Positions 34,621-45,141 of a DNA stretch of 64,000 nucleotides are shown here, one piece after another. Every line of letters begins with the position of its first letter. The first letter of the stretch is position 1. Source of the DNA: Gammaproteobacteria bacterium (GTDB lineage: Bacteria > Gemmatimonadota > Gemmatimonadetes > Longimicrobiales > Gaopeijiaceae); assembly GCA_028821195.1 (NCBI GenBank), contig JAPPHB010000015.1, positions 186,001 to 250,000 of the forward strand, written 5' to 3'. The position numbers were made by a program, and so were the translations under genes. The notes under the pieces were generated by a model, which was given only the letters and a program-made list of their open reading frames with translations, did not search any database and had not been told where the DNA came from.

Positions 34621-35063
34621 TCAGGGTTTGCGGGTTCGCTTGCGGGGGATCCCGGCCGTGAAGACGTGGTAGCGCGTCGGTCCTTCGGTACCGCGGCCGC
34701 GGTGGAGGCGGCGCTGGTTGTAGGTCTCAAGATACACGTCCAGGTCCTTCTGCATCTTCTCGACGGTCTCGTACGAGGTCGCCCGTCCCTTGATCCGAAG
34801 GTGTTCTTCCAGGAACTCGGGATCGAAGCGCTGGAGCGCCTGAATCTGCTCCCCGGTGAGCTTGATCTTGCGCTTACCGACCGTTTCCTCCTGCCGGAGC
34901 GGTTGCTCGTGGCGAGTCTTGAGGCCGGTGCGGATCCACACCACGCCACCCGAACTAACTGGAGCCCCCTGAGCATCAGCTCGTCGGCCACTCGCTGGGC
35001 TCCGTGGGTGGGATGCTTGAGCGCATGGGCCAGGATCGCCTTCTCGATCGGGGGCGCGACCCG
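34621..35063 (-). pseudogene. IS481-like transposase, C-terminal remnant with frameshift
   Basis: The minus strand reads EKAILAHALKHPTHGAQRVA then DELMLRG in one frame (about 34980-35050). In another it reads LTGEQIQALQRFDPEFLEEH, YETVEKMQKDLDVYLETYNQ and RRLHRG (34621-34900), the end of an IS481-type integrase-core transposase. The two parts are out of frame and most of the catalytic core is missing. From 35064 to 35628 (565 bp) I see nothing that I can support. Confidence 0.6.
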
Positions 35064-35628
35064 TAGCGGTGGCGGTTTCCGGCGACTCCCGACCGCCCAG
35101 CAGCATCGGTCTCAGATTGATTACCAACGCCACGCCTACGAGCGTTGCGAGACCCAGCCAGACGACCTGGGCCCGTGCTCTTGACGGCTCTCACTGCTCT
35201 GCCACAAACCCCGTCCGGCCCCCTACCGGGCGGTGGCTGGTGCCTACCGGTCCGCCGTGCGGCGCGGAGACCATCAACGCAACGGGCACAAAGACGGGAT
35301 TCACGGAAGACCGCCACGGCGAGTCGCTCTACTTCTGCGCCCACTTTTGCCCAAAACCAGACTGCGGCGAGGGACGTGTGGCGGCGTCTGCCGCCATTCT
35401 GACCAACCCGTTCAGAATGCCCATCGTGCCCCCTGTGCGAGCACAGACCCAGCAACCGTCAACCGGGAGCGTTGCGGGCTTCCCCTTCTCCGTGAATCCT
35501 TTCCGCAGCCTACAGAGAACCTCTCTGGCTCGCAAGGGCAAACTCTGGCGGGGCCCGGGCTTGCTTTGTCGCGTCGGGTGTATGGGTTCATGCGTTCCGT
35601 GAACTTGAACCCGTACTAGGACGCAGGA

Positions 35629-35781
35629 TGACGACTCGCACCCGGCCTGTTTCTTATCCTGTCTCGCTGACGATCAAGCTGACGGGAAAGACGGCCGACG
35701 CCTTTGACCAATGCTGTGAGGACGGTGACCCCGCTCACACCACAGCTATGGTCGCCCTTGGGCGCAACGCGGTCTGTTAAC
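35629..35781 (+). CDS. possible 50-aa protein
   Basis: ATG 35629, with GGACGCAGG upstream, opens a 50-codon frame (MTTRTRPVSYPVSLTIKLTG, then KTADAFDQCCEDG). The first half could form a beta strand and helix like a ribbon-helix-helix protein. It is too short to assign and may be chance. Confidence 0.2.
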
Positions 35782-35879
35782 TCATCTTGGCAATTCCCAA
35801 AGGAAGGGGCACTAAACTGAGCTGGGAGGTGCCTCCAATCGTTGGCAGAGTTTTCGCCATCCATCCTGGCGACGTGCAC

Positions 35880-36524
35880 TCAGACTACTTTCACATGGAT
35901 GGCGTTGATTTGTTCCATAAGCGAATGCAGCATTTTCTCGGAGATATGCAGAGGACCAATTGGCAGATCCCATATTTGAGGTAGGAGTGTCAGTTTTTTC
36001 TTGGTGGTCCGTGACATAACTGAACTATGGTGGATAATCACATTTCGAACCTGCCGAACGTCGCCCATCAGATCGCATTGAACCCTCTTCTTTGGAACAG
36101 AGAGCGTCCGGCCGATCAGGTGACGAAAATGTTCATCCCATCGATGGTAGACCATGACTATGAATGCCTTGCCGTTTAGATCTTCAAACTTACCGCCTGA
36201 ACTCAGTCCGTCGAGAAAGTCACCTTGGCTAATCTGCACGATTGTAGATTTGCCTGGCCGTTGTTCTGCGTCCGGGGGCGCGTTGCCAACGAAAAGCGTC
36301 CTCTTTCTCGACACGATGCTACGCTTGAATTCTTGGTACGCAAGGGCACGACCGTTGACCGCGCCAGAGAATGCACAATACTGACTCTGGCAGTCGGATC
36401 GAAACTCTTCAAGAATTGCTATTGCCGTTTTGGCAAGATTATTAGGAAGATGGCCGGGATGCTGAAGGGAAATGCGAAACGGGCCTCCATCCCAGTATAA
36501 CTTCAGTAAATCTATTGGTGCCAT
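35880..36524 (-). CDS. HEPN-superfamily protein
   Basis: This encodes 214 aa from ATG 36524; a TTG 21 bp upstream is possible. The segment DLMGDVRQVRNVIIHHSSVM holds the R-x4-H motif (RNVIIH) of HEPN ribonucleases, preceded by FIVMVYHRWDEHFRHLIG, which is common in HEPN proteins of the 'MAE_28990-like' sort. HEPN proteins often act as RNA-cutting toxins in defence loci. There is no obvious antitoxin next to it. The GC content here is clearly lower than in the cox operon, suggesting transfer. Confidence 0.55.
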   Translation of the reverse strand: MAPIDLLKLYWDGGPFRISLQHPGHLPNNLAKTAIAILEEFRSDCQSQYCAFSGAVNGRALAYQEFKRSIVSRKRTLFVGNAPPDAEQRPGKSTIVQISQGDFLDGLSSGGKFEDLNGKAFIVMVYHRWDEHFRHLIGRTLSVPKKRVQCDLMGDVRQVRNVIIHHSSVMSRTTKKKLTLLPQIWDLPIGPLHISEKMLHSLMEQINAIHVKVV

Positions 36525-36823
36525 GAGCCGTTTGTCCTGGTGCAATAGCCGATAGACGCCATGGTCAACGCATGAAGGACTCTGCTATCTTCCACAGGTT
36601 GCCAAGTTTGCGAAGGAGTCGATTGCGACCGGACGACTACGAGAAGCGCGATGGATCGATTGGAAAGCGGGCGACCCCGTCGGCGATGCGTCGCGTGAAG
36701 AGATACCACCGTGTGACACGCGGGGGACGTGTTGGAGTTTCATGTTGCTACCCGTCAAGAGCAGGCCATCGTCTTCTCCCTTCGGCAAGAAGCGCCAGAA
36801 TCGAGGTGCTGAGCGGCACTGCG

Positions 36824-37609
36824 TTAGAACGGAAGATCGTCGTCGGGCGCGCTCCTAGACCTGCGGGCGTTGCTCGCGTCTGATCTAAGAAGAAGTTGAT
36901 CTTGGTTGTCGAGAAGCCATGCCATCCCCTGAGTCGTTACTCGCAAAAGATCATATGTTTCACCGTTATAATCCGTCTCTTGGTCGCCCTCGACCATGCC
37001 TCTGTCAACGAGCATTCTTTGCGCCAACGTGGCTGCAAGTCTGGTGAATCCCGCTCCCTCCATGTCTTTATAAAACCGGTAGGTGCTGAGTTCACCGTCG
37101 ATTTCCCCGGCGACAGCTATCAGTCCGGCTATTTCGTACTGCTCGAGACCCCTGACGTCAGAGATCGACACAACGGCGGGGAAGCGGTCCATCTGCTCCC
37201 GCTTTCTAGTCTTCGCCTTTAGTTGGGCGGTGATCATCTTCTGGGCCTTAGTAAAGTCGCTTGTAGAATCAGTCGAATATTTTATTATCGAGCGATGCTG
37301 AACATCGAAAGGGAACGCTCCGTTTCGCTCATCGGAACACACCATGACGGCAATCTTCTTCATCGCGAATGCGTATCCGAGTTCGAACCAGACGTTAGGG
37401 TTGTCGGTTGTTATCTCGGCGACGCAAGCAACTGATTCAGCGATCCGCCGCTCGATCTCCTCGATCAAGTTACCTGCGGCTGGATCCTCATCAACGCGGT
37501 AGGGCTCTAGCCCAGCGGCCTCTATGGCCGGCTTGAAGATGTCTTCGTATCTCTTGTCGTACCGCTGGCCACCGTCGAAAGGCTGAATGACAAAGCACTT
37601 CTGGATCAT
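36824..37609 (-). CDS. TIR-like / deoxyribosyltransferase-like nucleotide-binding protein
   Basis: This encodes 261 aa from ATG 37609 (MIQKCFVIQPFDGGQRYDKR). The motif set FVIQPFD, DIFKPAIEAAGLEPYRVDED, IAESVACVAEITTDNPNVWF and ELGYAFAMKKIAVM is that of the nucleoside 2-deoxyribosyltransferase/TIR-like family seen in bacterial conflict systems. The Glu of WFELGYA is the usual active-site residue. The C-terminal 110 residues look like a winged helix or oligomer part. It begins 18 bp after the coxL stop on the same strand, at the edge of the low-GC zone, and so may be read through from the cox operon. Confidence 0.65.
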   Translation of the reverse strand: MIQKCFVIQPFDGGQRYDKRYEDIFKPAIEAAGLEPYRVDEDPAAGNLIEEIERRIAESVACVAEITTDNPNVWFELGYAFAMKKIAVMVCSDERNGAFPFDVQHRSIIKYSTDSTSDFTKAQKMITAQLKAKTRKREQMDRFPAVVSISDVRGLEQYEIAGLIAVAGEIDGELSTYRFYKDMEGAGFTRLAATLAQRMLVDRGMVEGDQETDYNGETYDLLRVTTQGMAWLLDNQDQLLLRSDASNARRSRSAPDDDLPF

Positions 37610-37626
37610 CGCGGTTGGCGCCCCCG

Positions 37627-39992
37627 TCACTCCGCCACCCCCTTCTCCCTAAGTATCTCCCAAACCCGATCCGGCCGAATCGGAATCTCCACATGCGTAA
37701 CCCCCAGATGCGCCAGCGCGTCCACGACAGCATTCGCAATCGCCGGCGGCGCCCCCACCGTAGCCGACTCCCCAACCCCCTTCGCCCCCAGCGGATGGTG
37801 CGGCGACGGCGTCACCGTATGCCCCGTCTCCCAAGCGGGCGTCTCCACCGCCGTCGGCACGAGATAGTCCATGAACGAGCCGGCCAGGTTGTTGCCGTCC
37901 TCGTCGTAAGGAATCTCCTCGTACAGCGCGGGTCCGATGCCCTGGGTCAGCCCCCCGTGGATCTGACCCTGCACGATCATCGGGTTGATGATGTTGCCGC
38001 AGTCGTCCACCGCCACGAACCGCCGCACGGTCACCTCGCCCGTGCCCCGGTCGATGTCCACGACGCAGATGTAGGTGCCGAAGGGGAAGGTGAGGTTGGG
38101 CGGGTCGTAGTAGTTGGTCGCCTCCAGCCCGGGCTCCATCCCCGGGGGCATGTTGGTGTAGGCGGCGAAGGCGCAGTCCTGGATGGACACCGACTTGTCG
38201 GGCGCACCCTTCACCGAGAAGGTGCCGGGCTCCCAGTCCAGGTCCTCTTCGCTCACCTCGAGCAGGTGCGCGGCGATCTTCGCGGCCTTGTCGCGGATCT
38301 GGCGAGCGGCCATCGCGCCCGCGGCGCCCGCGGTCGGGGTCGAGCGGCTGGCGTACGTGCCCAGCCCGTAGGGGGCGGTGTCGGTGTCGCCCTCCTCCAC
38401 CTGCACGTGCGCGGCCGGGAGGCCCAGCTCTTCGGCGATGATCTGCGCGTAGGTGGTCTCGTGGCCCTGGCCCTGCGACTTGGTGCCGAAGCGGGCGATG
38501 GCCTTGCCGGTCGGGTGCACGCGCACCTCGGCCGAATCGAACATCTTGATGCCCAGGATGTCGAAGTCCTTCGACGGGCCGGCGCCCAGCACCTCGGTGA
38601 AGCTGCACACGCCGATCCCCATCAGCTCGCCGCGCGCGCGCTTCTCGGCCTGCTCGGCGCGCAGCTCGTCGTAGCCGATCATCTCCTTCGCCTTGTCCAT
38701 CGCGGCCTGATAGTCGCCGCTGTCGTACTCCCAGCCGAGCGGGGACTGGTAGGGGAAGGCCTCCTTGGGGATGAAGTTCTCCTCGCGCAGTTGCGCCGGA
38801 TCCTTGCCGACCTTGTGCGCGAGCGTGTCGACGACCCGCTCCATGCAGTGCACGGCCTCGGTCACGCGGAACGAGCAGCGGTACGCGACGCCTCCCGGCG
38901 GTTTGTTGGTATAGACCGCGTCGACCTCGGCGTACGCCTGCTCCATGTCGTACGACCCGGTGCAGATGGAAAACAGTCCCGCCGGCCACTTCGACGGCGC
39001 CGCCTGGGCGTCCGAGTACCCGTGGTCCGCGATCGTCTTGATGCGCAGCGCCCGGATCTTGCCGTCGGCGTTGGCCGCGATCTCGGCGTCCATGTGATAG
39101 TCGCGCGCGAACGAGTCGGCCTGGAGGTTCTCCATCCGGTCCTCGATCCACTTCACCGGCTTGCCCAGCACGACCGACGCCGCGATGGCGACCACGTAGC
39201 CGGGGTACACCGGCACCTTGCCGCCGAAGCCGCCCCCGATGTCGGGGCTCACCACGCGGATCTTCTCCTCGGAGAGTCCCACGTGGCCCGCCACCAGCGC
39301 GAGCACGGTGCGGATGGCGTGCGGCGCCTGGGTGGTCATGTAGACGGTCAGGTGCCCCTCGACCGGGTTGAAGTCGGCGAGGCAGCCGCAGGTCTCGATC
39401 GACGCCACGTGGATGCGCGGGACGTGCATCTTTTCGCGCACCACGACATCGGCTTCCTCGAAGATCCGGTCCGTGGCCTCCTTGTCGCCCGCCTCCCAGT
39501 GCCAGATGTGGTTGTCGGTCTTGCCTTCCTTGTCGGTGCGGAGCACGGGCGCGTCGTCCTCGAGCGCCTTGAAGGGGTCGATGACCGGCTTCATGGGCTC
39601 GTAATCGACCTCGACCGCGGCCACGCCGTCGGCGGCCGCGTAGCGCGAGGTGGCGATCACCCCGGCCACCTCCTGCGCCTGGTACATCACGGTGTCCGTG
39701 GGGAGCACCATCTGGGTGTCCGACATGAGCGTCGGCATCCAGTGCAGACCGTACGCCTCCAGGTCCTTGCCCGTGAGCACGGCGAGTACGCCGGGAATCT
39801 CGAGCGCCTTCGAGGAGTCGATGTTCTTGATTTTGCCGTAGGCGATGGGGCTCCGGACGATGTCCAGCCAGAGCATCCCCGGCAGCGTGAAGTCGTCGAT
39901 GTAGTTGCCCTTGCCCTGCAGGAAGCGCGGGTCCTCCTTGCGCTTCATGGAGTGGCCCATGCCGCAGATCTTGGCGGATGTTCTCGGTGCCA

Positions 39993-39993
<1 letters not shown>
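37627..39993 (-). CDS. coxL: CoxL, large subunit of form I aerobic CO dehydrogenase
   Basis: This encodes 788 aa from ATG 39993, which overlaps the coxS stop by 1 bp. A longer frame to 40290 lies within coxS and was rejected. The active-site loop GGVAYRCSFRVTEAVHCME contains AYRCSFR, matching the AYxCSFR signature of form I CO dehydrogenase. Form II enzymes have AYRGAGR instead. The C-terminal GAKGVGESATVGAPPA carries the Mo-site glutamate. CoxL binds molybdopterin cytosine dinucleotide and the Cu-S-Mo centre and oxidises CO to CO2. It is the last gene of the operon. An expected family length (about 800 aa) supports the start. Confidence 0.95.
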
Positions 39994-40472
<479 letters not shown>

Positions 40473-40476
40473 CGCT

Positions 40477-41343
40477 TTATCCTCCTGCGCGCGCGAGCGC
40501 CTTGCGGATGGCACGGGCGGTGAGCACGCGGGCCATGTTCTGCTTGTATTCGATGGAACCGCGCCGGTCGGGGATGGGCTCGGTGGCGTCGGCTGCGGCC
40601 TGGGCGGCGGCGGCGATGGTGTCGTCGGTGGGGGCCTGCCCGGTGAGCGCTTCCTCCGCGGCGGAAGCGCGGATGGGGGCGATCCCCAGGTTGGTGAGCC
40701 CGATGCCGGCGCTCGCCACGGTGCCGTCGTCGGCCAGCGAGAGCTGCACGGCTGAGCCGGCGACGGCGTAGTCGCCCACCTTGCGCTCGAGCTTGACGTA
40801 GGCGCCGCCGCTGCCCGCGGCGGGCGCCGGGATGCGGATTTCGGTCAGGATCTCATCCTCTCCGAGCGCCGTCATGAAGAGCCCGAAGAAGAACTCGCCG
40901 ACGTCGATGGTGCGCGCGCCGTCCGGTCCCGTGGCCACCACCTGCGCGCCGAGCGCCAGCATGGTCGCGGGATGGTCGTTGGCGGGGTCGCCGTGCGCGA
41001 TGTTGCCGCAGATGGTGGCGCGGTTCCGCACCAGCGGGTCGGCGATCACCTTCGCGGTGTCGAGCAGGATGGGATAGCGCTCCGCCACCACCGCGGACTG
41101 CTCGAGCTGGGTCTCGGTGACCAGCGCGCCGATGCGCAGGAAACCGTCCTCTTCCGCGAGCGTGTCGAGGCCCGGGATGCGGCCGATGTCCACGATGTTC
41201 GCCGGCGACGCCAGGCGCAGCTTCAGCATCGGCAGCAGGCTCTGCCCGCCCGACATCACCTTCGGGTCGTCGAGGGAGCCGAGCAGCCCCAGCGCCTCGT
41301 CCAGCGTGCCGGGGGCGTGATAGTCGAACTGCGGGGGAATCAT
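40477..41343 (-). CDS. coxM: CoxM, FAD subunit of CO dehydrogenase
   Basis: This encodes 288 aa. [18 protein letters not shown] and the FAD-binding [17 protein letters not shown], plus the second motif [20 protein letters not shown], are those of the CoxM/CutM family. It accepts electrons from CoxS and passes them to the respiratory chain. The order M-S-L is that of form I cox clusters. Its 5' end is 21 bp from coxG. Confidence 0.95.
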   Translation of the reverse strand: MIPPQFDYHAPGTLDEALGLLGSLDDPKVMSGGQSLLPMLKLRLASPANIVDIGRIPGLDTLAEEDGFLRIGALVTETQLEQSAVVAERYPILLDTAKVIADPLVRNRATICGNIAHGDPANDHPATMLALGAQVVATGPDGARTIDVGEFFFGLFMTALGEDEILTEIRIPAPAAGSGGAYVKLERKVGDYAVAGSAVQLSLADDGTVASAGIGLTNLGIAPIRASAAEEALTGQAPTDDTIAAAAQAAADATEPIPDRRGSIEYKQNMARVLTARAIRKALARAGG

Positions 41344-41364
41344 GTCTCAGCTCTCCTCTGCCGG

Positions 41365-41808
41365 TCAGGCAAGTGCTTTGGTGAGGTTTCCCACAAACTC
41401 CTGTAGCATCTTCTTCGACACGACCTGGATCATGCCGCGTCCCATCTGGGCCAGAATTCCGGTCACAACCACATCGGAATCGATCGTCACCTCGGTGCGC
41501 GCATCGCCGTGCGCGATCACCTGGCTGGTCATGGTCATCTCGGCGGTGCCCATGCCCCGCTTGCCCCGCCCGCGGGCGCGCACCTGCACGGACCGCTCGC
41601 TCTCGTCCAACTGGAAGGATACGGTCCCGTCGTATGCCACCGCGAGGGGTCCGACCTTCACGAACATCCCGCCCGAGTAGGTGTTGTCGTCGATCATGTC
41701 CCCCATCTTGGCGCCGGGGAGCAGGTCCGCGACCCGATCGGGGTCGGAGAGCAGCGCCCACACGTCAGCCGCGGGCGCGTCGATGGTGAATCCGTCCTGG
41801 ATTTTCAT
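41365..41808 (-). CDS. coxG: CoxG-type SRPBCC protein
   Basis: This encodes 147 aa from ATG 41808 (MKIQDGFTIDAPAADVWALL). The SRPBCC/START-like fold of CoxG (PF06240) is shown by DVWALLSDPDRVADLLPGA and SFQLDESERSVQVRARGRG. CoxG is linked to membrane anchoring or recruitment of the CO dehydrogenase. It lies 77 bp after coxE and 21 bp before coxM, within the operon. The length is below that of CoxG proteins with a C-terminal membrane tail; no such tail is present here. Confidence 0.9.
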   Translation of the reverse strand: MKIQDGFTIDAPAADVWALLSDPDRVADLLPGAKMGDMIDDNTYSGGMFVKVGPLAVAYDGTVSFQLDESERSVQVRARGRGKRGMGTAEMTMTSQVIAHGDARTEVTIDSDVVVTGILAQMGRGMIQVVSKKMLQEFVGNLTKALA

Positions 41809-41885
41809 GCGGGTTATTTCTCCGATTATTCCGGTTACTCGGTCATTTCCGTTAGTCTGGCGATTCCGGGATCGTCGCGCATCGT

Positions 41886-43037
41886 CTAGCGCTCGATCAT
41901 CGGCAGGATCGCCTCCAGTGCGGCGAGATTGTGGGCGGGCACGAGCCGGTCCACGTGCGGCAGCGCCGCCTGCATGCCCTTCGCCTCCGGGCGGTAGCGC
42001 GGGTCGCCCATGAGCGGGTTCAGCCAGATGATCCGGCGGGCGCGCCGGCGGATGGCCAGCAGGGCCGTCTCGAGCGACTCGGTGTCGCCGCGGTCGAGCC
42101 CGTCGCTCAGGATCAACACCGTGGTATCGCTTCGCACGGTGTGCCGCAAGTGGTGGTCGACGAAGGCGAGCAGGCATTCGCCGATGCGCGTCCCGCCGGA
42201 CCAGTCGCCCACGTTGCGGGCGAGCCGCTCCAGGGTGCCGGCCACGTCGCCGGTGCGGAGCCACGGGGTCAGGCGCGTGAGCGAGGTGTTGAAGGCGAAG
42301 ATCTCGGTGCGGCGCGTGACCTTGCGCAGCGCGAAGACGAAGGCGAGCAGGAAGCGCGAGCAGGCGTCCATCGACCCGCTGGTGTCACACAGGACCACCA
42401 GGCTGGGGAGCTCGACGGCCCGCGCGCGGCGCGCCAGCTCGACCAGTTCGCCGCCGTGGGCCAGGGAGCGGCGGAAGCTCCGGCGCACGTCCACCACCGG
42501 CCCGCGCTCGGATGGCACCAGCCGGCGGCTCGGCCGGGTGGCGATGCGGCGGGCGAGGCGTTCGAGCAGGCGTTCCATGTCGCGCAGGTCGTCCGGGGTG
42601 CACTCGTCGAAGACCTTCCTGCGCAGGAGCGCGCGCGGGCTGTAGCCGGGAAGGTCGCCGTCGGCGTCGGGTGCGTCGGCCTCACTGCCGCCGGTCCGTT
42701 CGTCCAGTTCGCGGCGGATGCGCGCGAGCGGCGCCTCGGTGTTCTCGTCGCCACGCCAGCGGCGCGGGGCGCGCGGGCCGTTCCGGTCGCGGGCGGGGCG
42801 GGGGAGGGCGGCGCGGCGCCAGCTCTCGTCGAAGAAGCGGTCGAACTCCGCCCACCAGCGGCGCGGGATCCTGAGCGCGGTGCGGAGTGCGAGCCGGACT
42901 TCCTCCGGGTCGCCGATGTCGATGAAGCGGAGGGCGGCGGCCCCGTCGATCTCGTCGCGGAGGCCGACGGGTACTCCGGCGTCGCGGAGTTCGCCGGAGA
43001 AGCGGGCCAGGTGGGCGACGAGGTCCTTCTCGGCCAT
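41886..43037 (-). CDS. coxE: CoxE-type VWA protein
   Basis: This encodes 383 aa from ATG 43037, overlapping the coxD stop by 1 bp. It contains a von Willebrand A-type region: LPSLVVLCDTSGSMDACSRF (the DxSxS metal site) at about residue 225, and TVLILSDGLDRGDTE. The N-terminal half is charged and helical. CoxE works with the MoxR ATPase CoxD in maturing the Cu-S-Mo centre. The gene order coxD-coxE is as in known clusters. Confidence 0.9.
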   Translation of the reverse strand: MAEKDLVAHLARFSGELRDAGVPVGLRDEIDGAAALRFIDIGDPEEVRLALRTALRIPRRWWAEFDRFFDESWRRAALPRPARDRNGPRAPRRWRGDENTEAPLARIRRELDERTGGSEADAPDADGDLPGYSPRALLRRKVFDECTPDDLRDMERLLERLARRIATRPSRRLVPSERGPVVDVRRSFRRSLAHGGELVELARRARAVELPSLVVLCDTSGSMDACSRFLLAFVFALRKVTRRTEIFAFNTSLTRLTPWLRTGDVAGTLERLARNVGDWSGGTRIGECLLAFVDHHLRHTVRSDTTVLILSDGLDRGDTESLETALLAIRRRARRIIWLNPLMGDPRYRPEAKGMQAALPHVDRLVPAHNLAALEAILPMIER

Positions 43038-44005
43038 CAGCCGGCTCCGGCGCCCGCAAGCAGGGTCTCGACGTCCTCCGCGTGGAGCAGGCTGATGTCG
43101 TGGCGATCCTTCACCAGGCAACCCAGGGTCTCCGAGACGATCTCGGCGTCGAGGTGGTCCTGGTGCAGCGTGACCAGGGCGCGGGCCCAGTCGAGCGTTT
43201 CGGCCACGCCGGGGGGCTTCATCAAACGCCGTGCGCGCAGGCCCTGCACGACGTGCGTGATCTGGGCGGCGAGCGCGTCCGATATCCCGGGCAACTTGGC
43301 GCGGATGATTTCGACCTCCTTGGCGAAGGTCGGGTGCTCGATATAGAGGTAGAGGCAGCGCCGCCGCAGCGCGTCGCCGATCTCGCGGCTCCGGTTTGAG
43401 GTGAGCACGACGAGCGGCCGGTGGGTCGCGCGGATGGTGCCCAGCTCGGGGATGGTCACCTGGAAGTCGGAGAGCACCTCGAGCAGGAAGGCCTCGAACC
43501 CTTCGTCGGCCCGGTCGATCTCGTCGATGAGCAGCACGGGGGGCGTGTCGCGGGTGATGGCGCGCAGCAGCGGCCGCTCGAGCAGGTAGCGGCGCCCGAA
43601 GATGACGCCTTCGAGGTGGTCGGCGCGGACGTCGGAGTTCGCAGGGCCGGGGTCGCCGGCTTCGTCACGCGCGACGCCCTTGGCGCGGGCCGGGTCGGCC
43701 TCGTCGGGGTCGCGCTCCGCCTCATCGGTCCCCATGCGCAGGCGCAGCAGTTGCTTCTGGTAGTTCCACTCGTAGAGCGCGGTGTTGACGTCGAGCCCCT
43801 CGTAGCACTGGAGCCGGATGAGCTCGGTCTGCATAAGGGTGGCCATCACCTTGGCGATCTCGGTCTTGCCGACCCCCGCGTCGCCTTCCACCAGAAGCGG
43901 CTTTTCCATCGCGCGCGCCAGGTGGACGGCGGTGACGATGGATGGCTCGGCGATGTAGTCCGCCTGGCGCATCGCCTCCTGCAGCGCGCGGATCTCGGGT
44001 CTCAC
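43037..44005 (-). CDS. coxD: CoxD-type MoxR AAA+ ATPase
   Basis: This encodes 322 aa from GTG 44005, which overlaps the coxF stop as GTGA; the longer frame upstream lies in coxF and was rejected. Walker A is LLVEGDAGVGKTEIAKVM, Walker B PPVLLIDEIDRADEGFEAF, and sensor 1 PLVVLTSNRSREIGDAL. Between them an acidic low-complexity insert (DEAERDPDEADPARAKGVA) is unusual. CoxD is needed to build the sulfur/copper centre of the CO dehydrogenase. Confidence 0.9.
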   Translation of the reverse strand: MRPEIRALQEAMRQADYIAEPSIVTAVHLARAMEKPLLVEGDAGVGKTEIAKVMATLMQTELIRLQCYEGLDVNTALYEWNYQKQLLRLRMGTDEAERDPDEADPARAKGVARDEAGDPGPANSDVRADHLEGVIFGRRYLLERPLLRAITRDTPPVLLIDEIDRADEGFEAFLLEVLSDFQVTIPELGTIRATHRPLVVLTSNRSREIGDALRRRCLYLYIEHPTFAKEVEIIRAKLPGISDALAAQITHVVQGLRARRLMKPPGVAETLDWARALVTLHQDHLDAEIVSETLGCLVKDRHDISLLHAEDVETLLAGAGAG

Positions 44006-45141
44006 GCCGGACCCGTCGCGGGGTTGGAGGCGAAGACCTCCGGGGTCGACTCGAAGAGGCCGCGGCAGCCCTCGCAGCAGAAGTGGAGGGTCTTGCCGTC
44101 GTGGACTGCCGAGGGGGACCCCGCCACCGGCACGGTCATCCCGCACACGGGGTCGGTAGCCCAGGCGGCCGCGGGTGCGTCGTCGGAGTCGATGGGCGCG
44201 CCGCCGCGGCCCGCCGGATCCGTGCGCGCAACGTTTTCTGGTGCGCGTCCCGCAGCACCCGTCCCGATAGTGCCCACACCACCGCCCTCCACATCCGTGC
44301 GCGCAACGTTTTTTGGTGCGCCGCCCGATCCGCCCGCCCCACCCCCGCTCGCCCGCCGGACTTCTCCCACGATCTCCGCCAGAATGCTCACCGCGATCTC
44401 TTCGGGCTGCTCGGCGCCCAGGTCGAGCCCGGCGGGCCCGCGGATGCGGCCGATCGCGTCGTCGCCGAGCCCGAGACCCGACAGCACCGCGCGCACGCTC
44501 CGCATCCGCCGCGGGGACGCCACCACGCCCAGGTAGTCGGGTGCGGCGCCCGCGAGCGACGCGAGCGTCCGCTCGTCCTCGCGGCCCATGGTGGCCACGA
44601 CCGCGAAGAAACGCGTTCCGGGAGGACGGGACGCGAGCATTCCCACCCAGCCCGCGAGGTCCTTCGCGCGCTCGTCGGCGATGTCGGCCAGTTCCTCGCC
44701 GGCGGCCTCGCTGGCGGACGCGGTCGCCACCGTCCGGTATCCCATCGCGCCCCCCAGCCTGAGCAGGGCGAGCGCCACGGGTGAGTCACCCGCCACCAGC
44801 AGGACGGGCGCCGGCAACACGGGGTTGATGTGCACTTCCACTTTTCCTCCGCTCGCGCAGGACATGGATACCTTCACCAGATCGTCGGGCCGCTCCTCGC
44901 CGGCCCCGAAAGCCAGCAGCCGGGGTTCCCCCAGTCGGAGCGCCTCCAGGGCATGCCGGATCACCTCCGAGCGGGTGCAGCTCCCGCCGATCCATCCGTG
45001 CATGATTCCCTCGGGGTCGATCAGCGCCGCATTGCCCGGCTTGCCGGAGGTGGGCCGCTCGCTCCGCACCACGGTGGCCAGCGCGAACGGCCGCCGCTCG
45101 CGCTCCATCCGCGCCGCCAGACGCAGCAGGTCGCCGGTCAA
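44002..45141 (-). CDS. coxF: XdhC/CoxF-family maturation protein with C-terminal YHS domain
   Basis: This encodes 379 aa. The N-terminal part has the XdhC_CoxI motif (RPTSGKPGNAALIDPEGIMH), and the middle has the Rossmann-like C-terminal XdhC unit (YLGVVASPRRMRSVRAVLSG). An extra YHS domain sits at about residues 325-370 (DPVCGMTVPVAGS, then FCCEGC), a metal-binding unit often linked to copper. This is notable next to a Cu-Mo enzyme. The linker contains a duplicated 29-bp stretch. It overlaps mocA (ATGA) and coxD (GTGA). Confidence 0.85.
   Translation of the reverse strand: MTGDLLRLAARMERERRPFALATVVRSERPTSGKPGNAALIDPEGIMHGWIGGSCTRSEVIRHALEALRLGEPRLLAFGAGEERPDDLVKVSMSCASGGKVEVHINPVLPAPVLLVAGDSPVALALLRLGGAMGYRTVATASASEAAGEELADIADERAKDLAGWVGMLASRPPGTRFFAVVATMGREDERTLASLAGAAPDYLGVVASPRRMRSVRAVLSGLGLGDDAIGRIRGPAGLDLGAEQPEEIAVSILAEIVGEVRRASGGGAGGSGGAPKNVARTDVEGGGVGTIGTGAAGRAPENVARTDPAGRGGAPIDSDDAPAAAWATDPVCGMTVPVAGSPSAVHDGKTLHFCCEGCRGLFESTPEVFASNPATGPA
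44218..44321. repeat. direct repeat of 29 bp in the coxF linker
   Basis: A stretch starting ATCCGTGCGCGCAACGTTTT occurs at 44218-44246 and again at 44293-44321 with one mismatch. The repeats encode NVART twice in the linker between the XdhC and YHS parts. The unit may be a dispersed genomic repeat, but only this pair is in the window. Confidence 0.6.

Noticed and set aside
35069..35602. 177-codon + frame after the IS481 remnant
   Set aside because: It has no recognisable domain, ribosome site or consistent composition, and lies in degraded mobile DNA.
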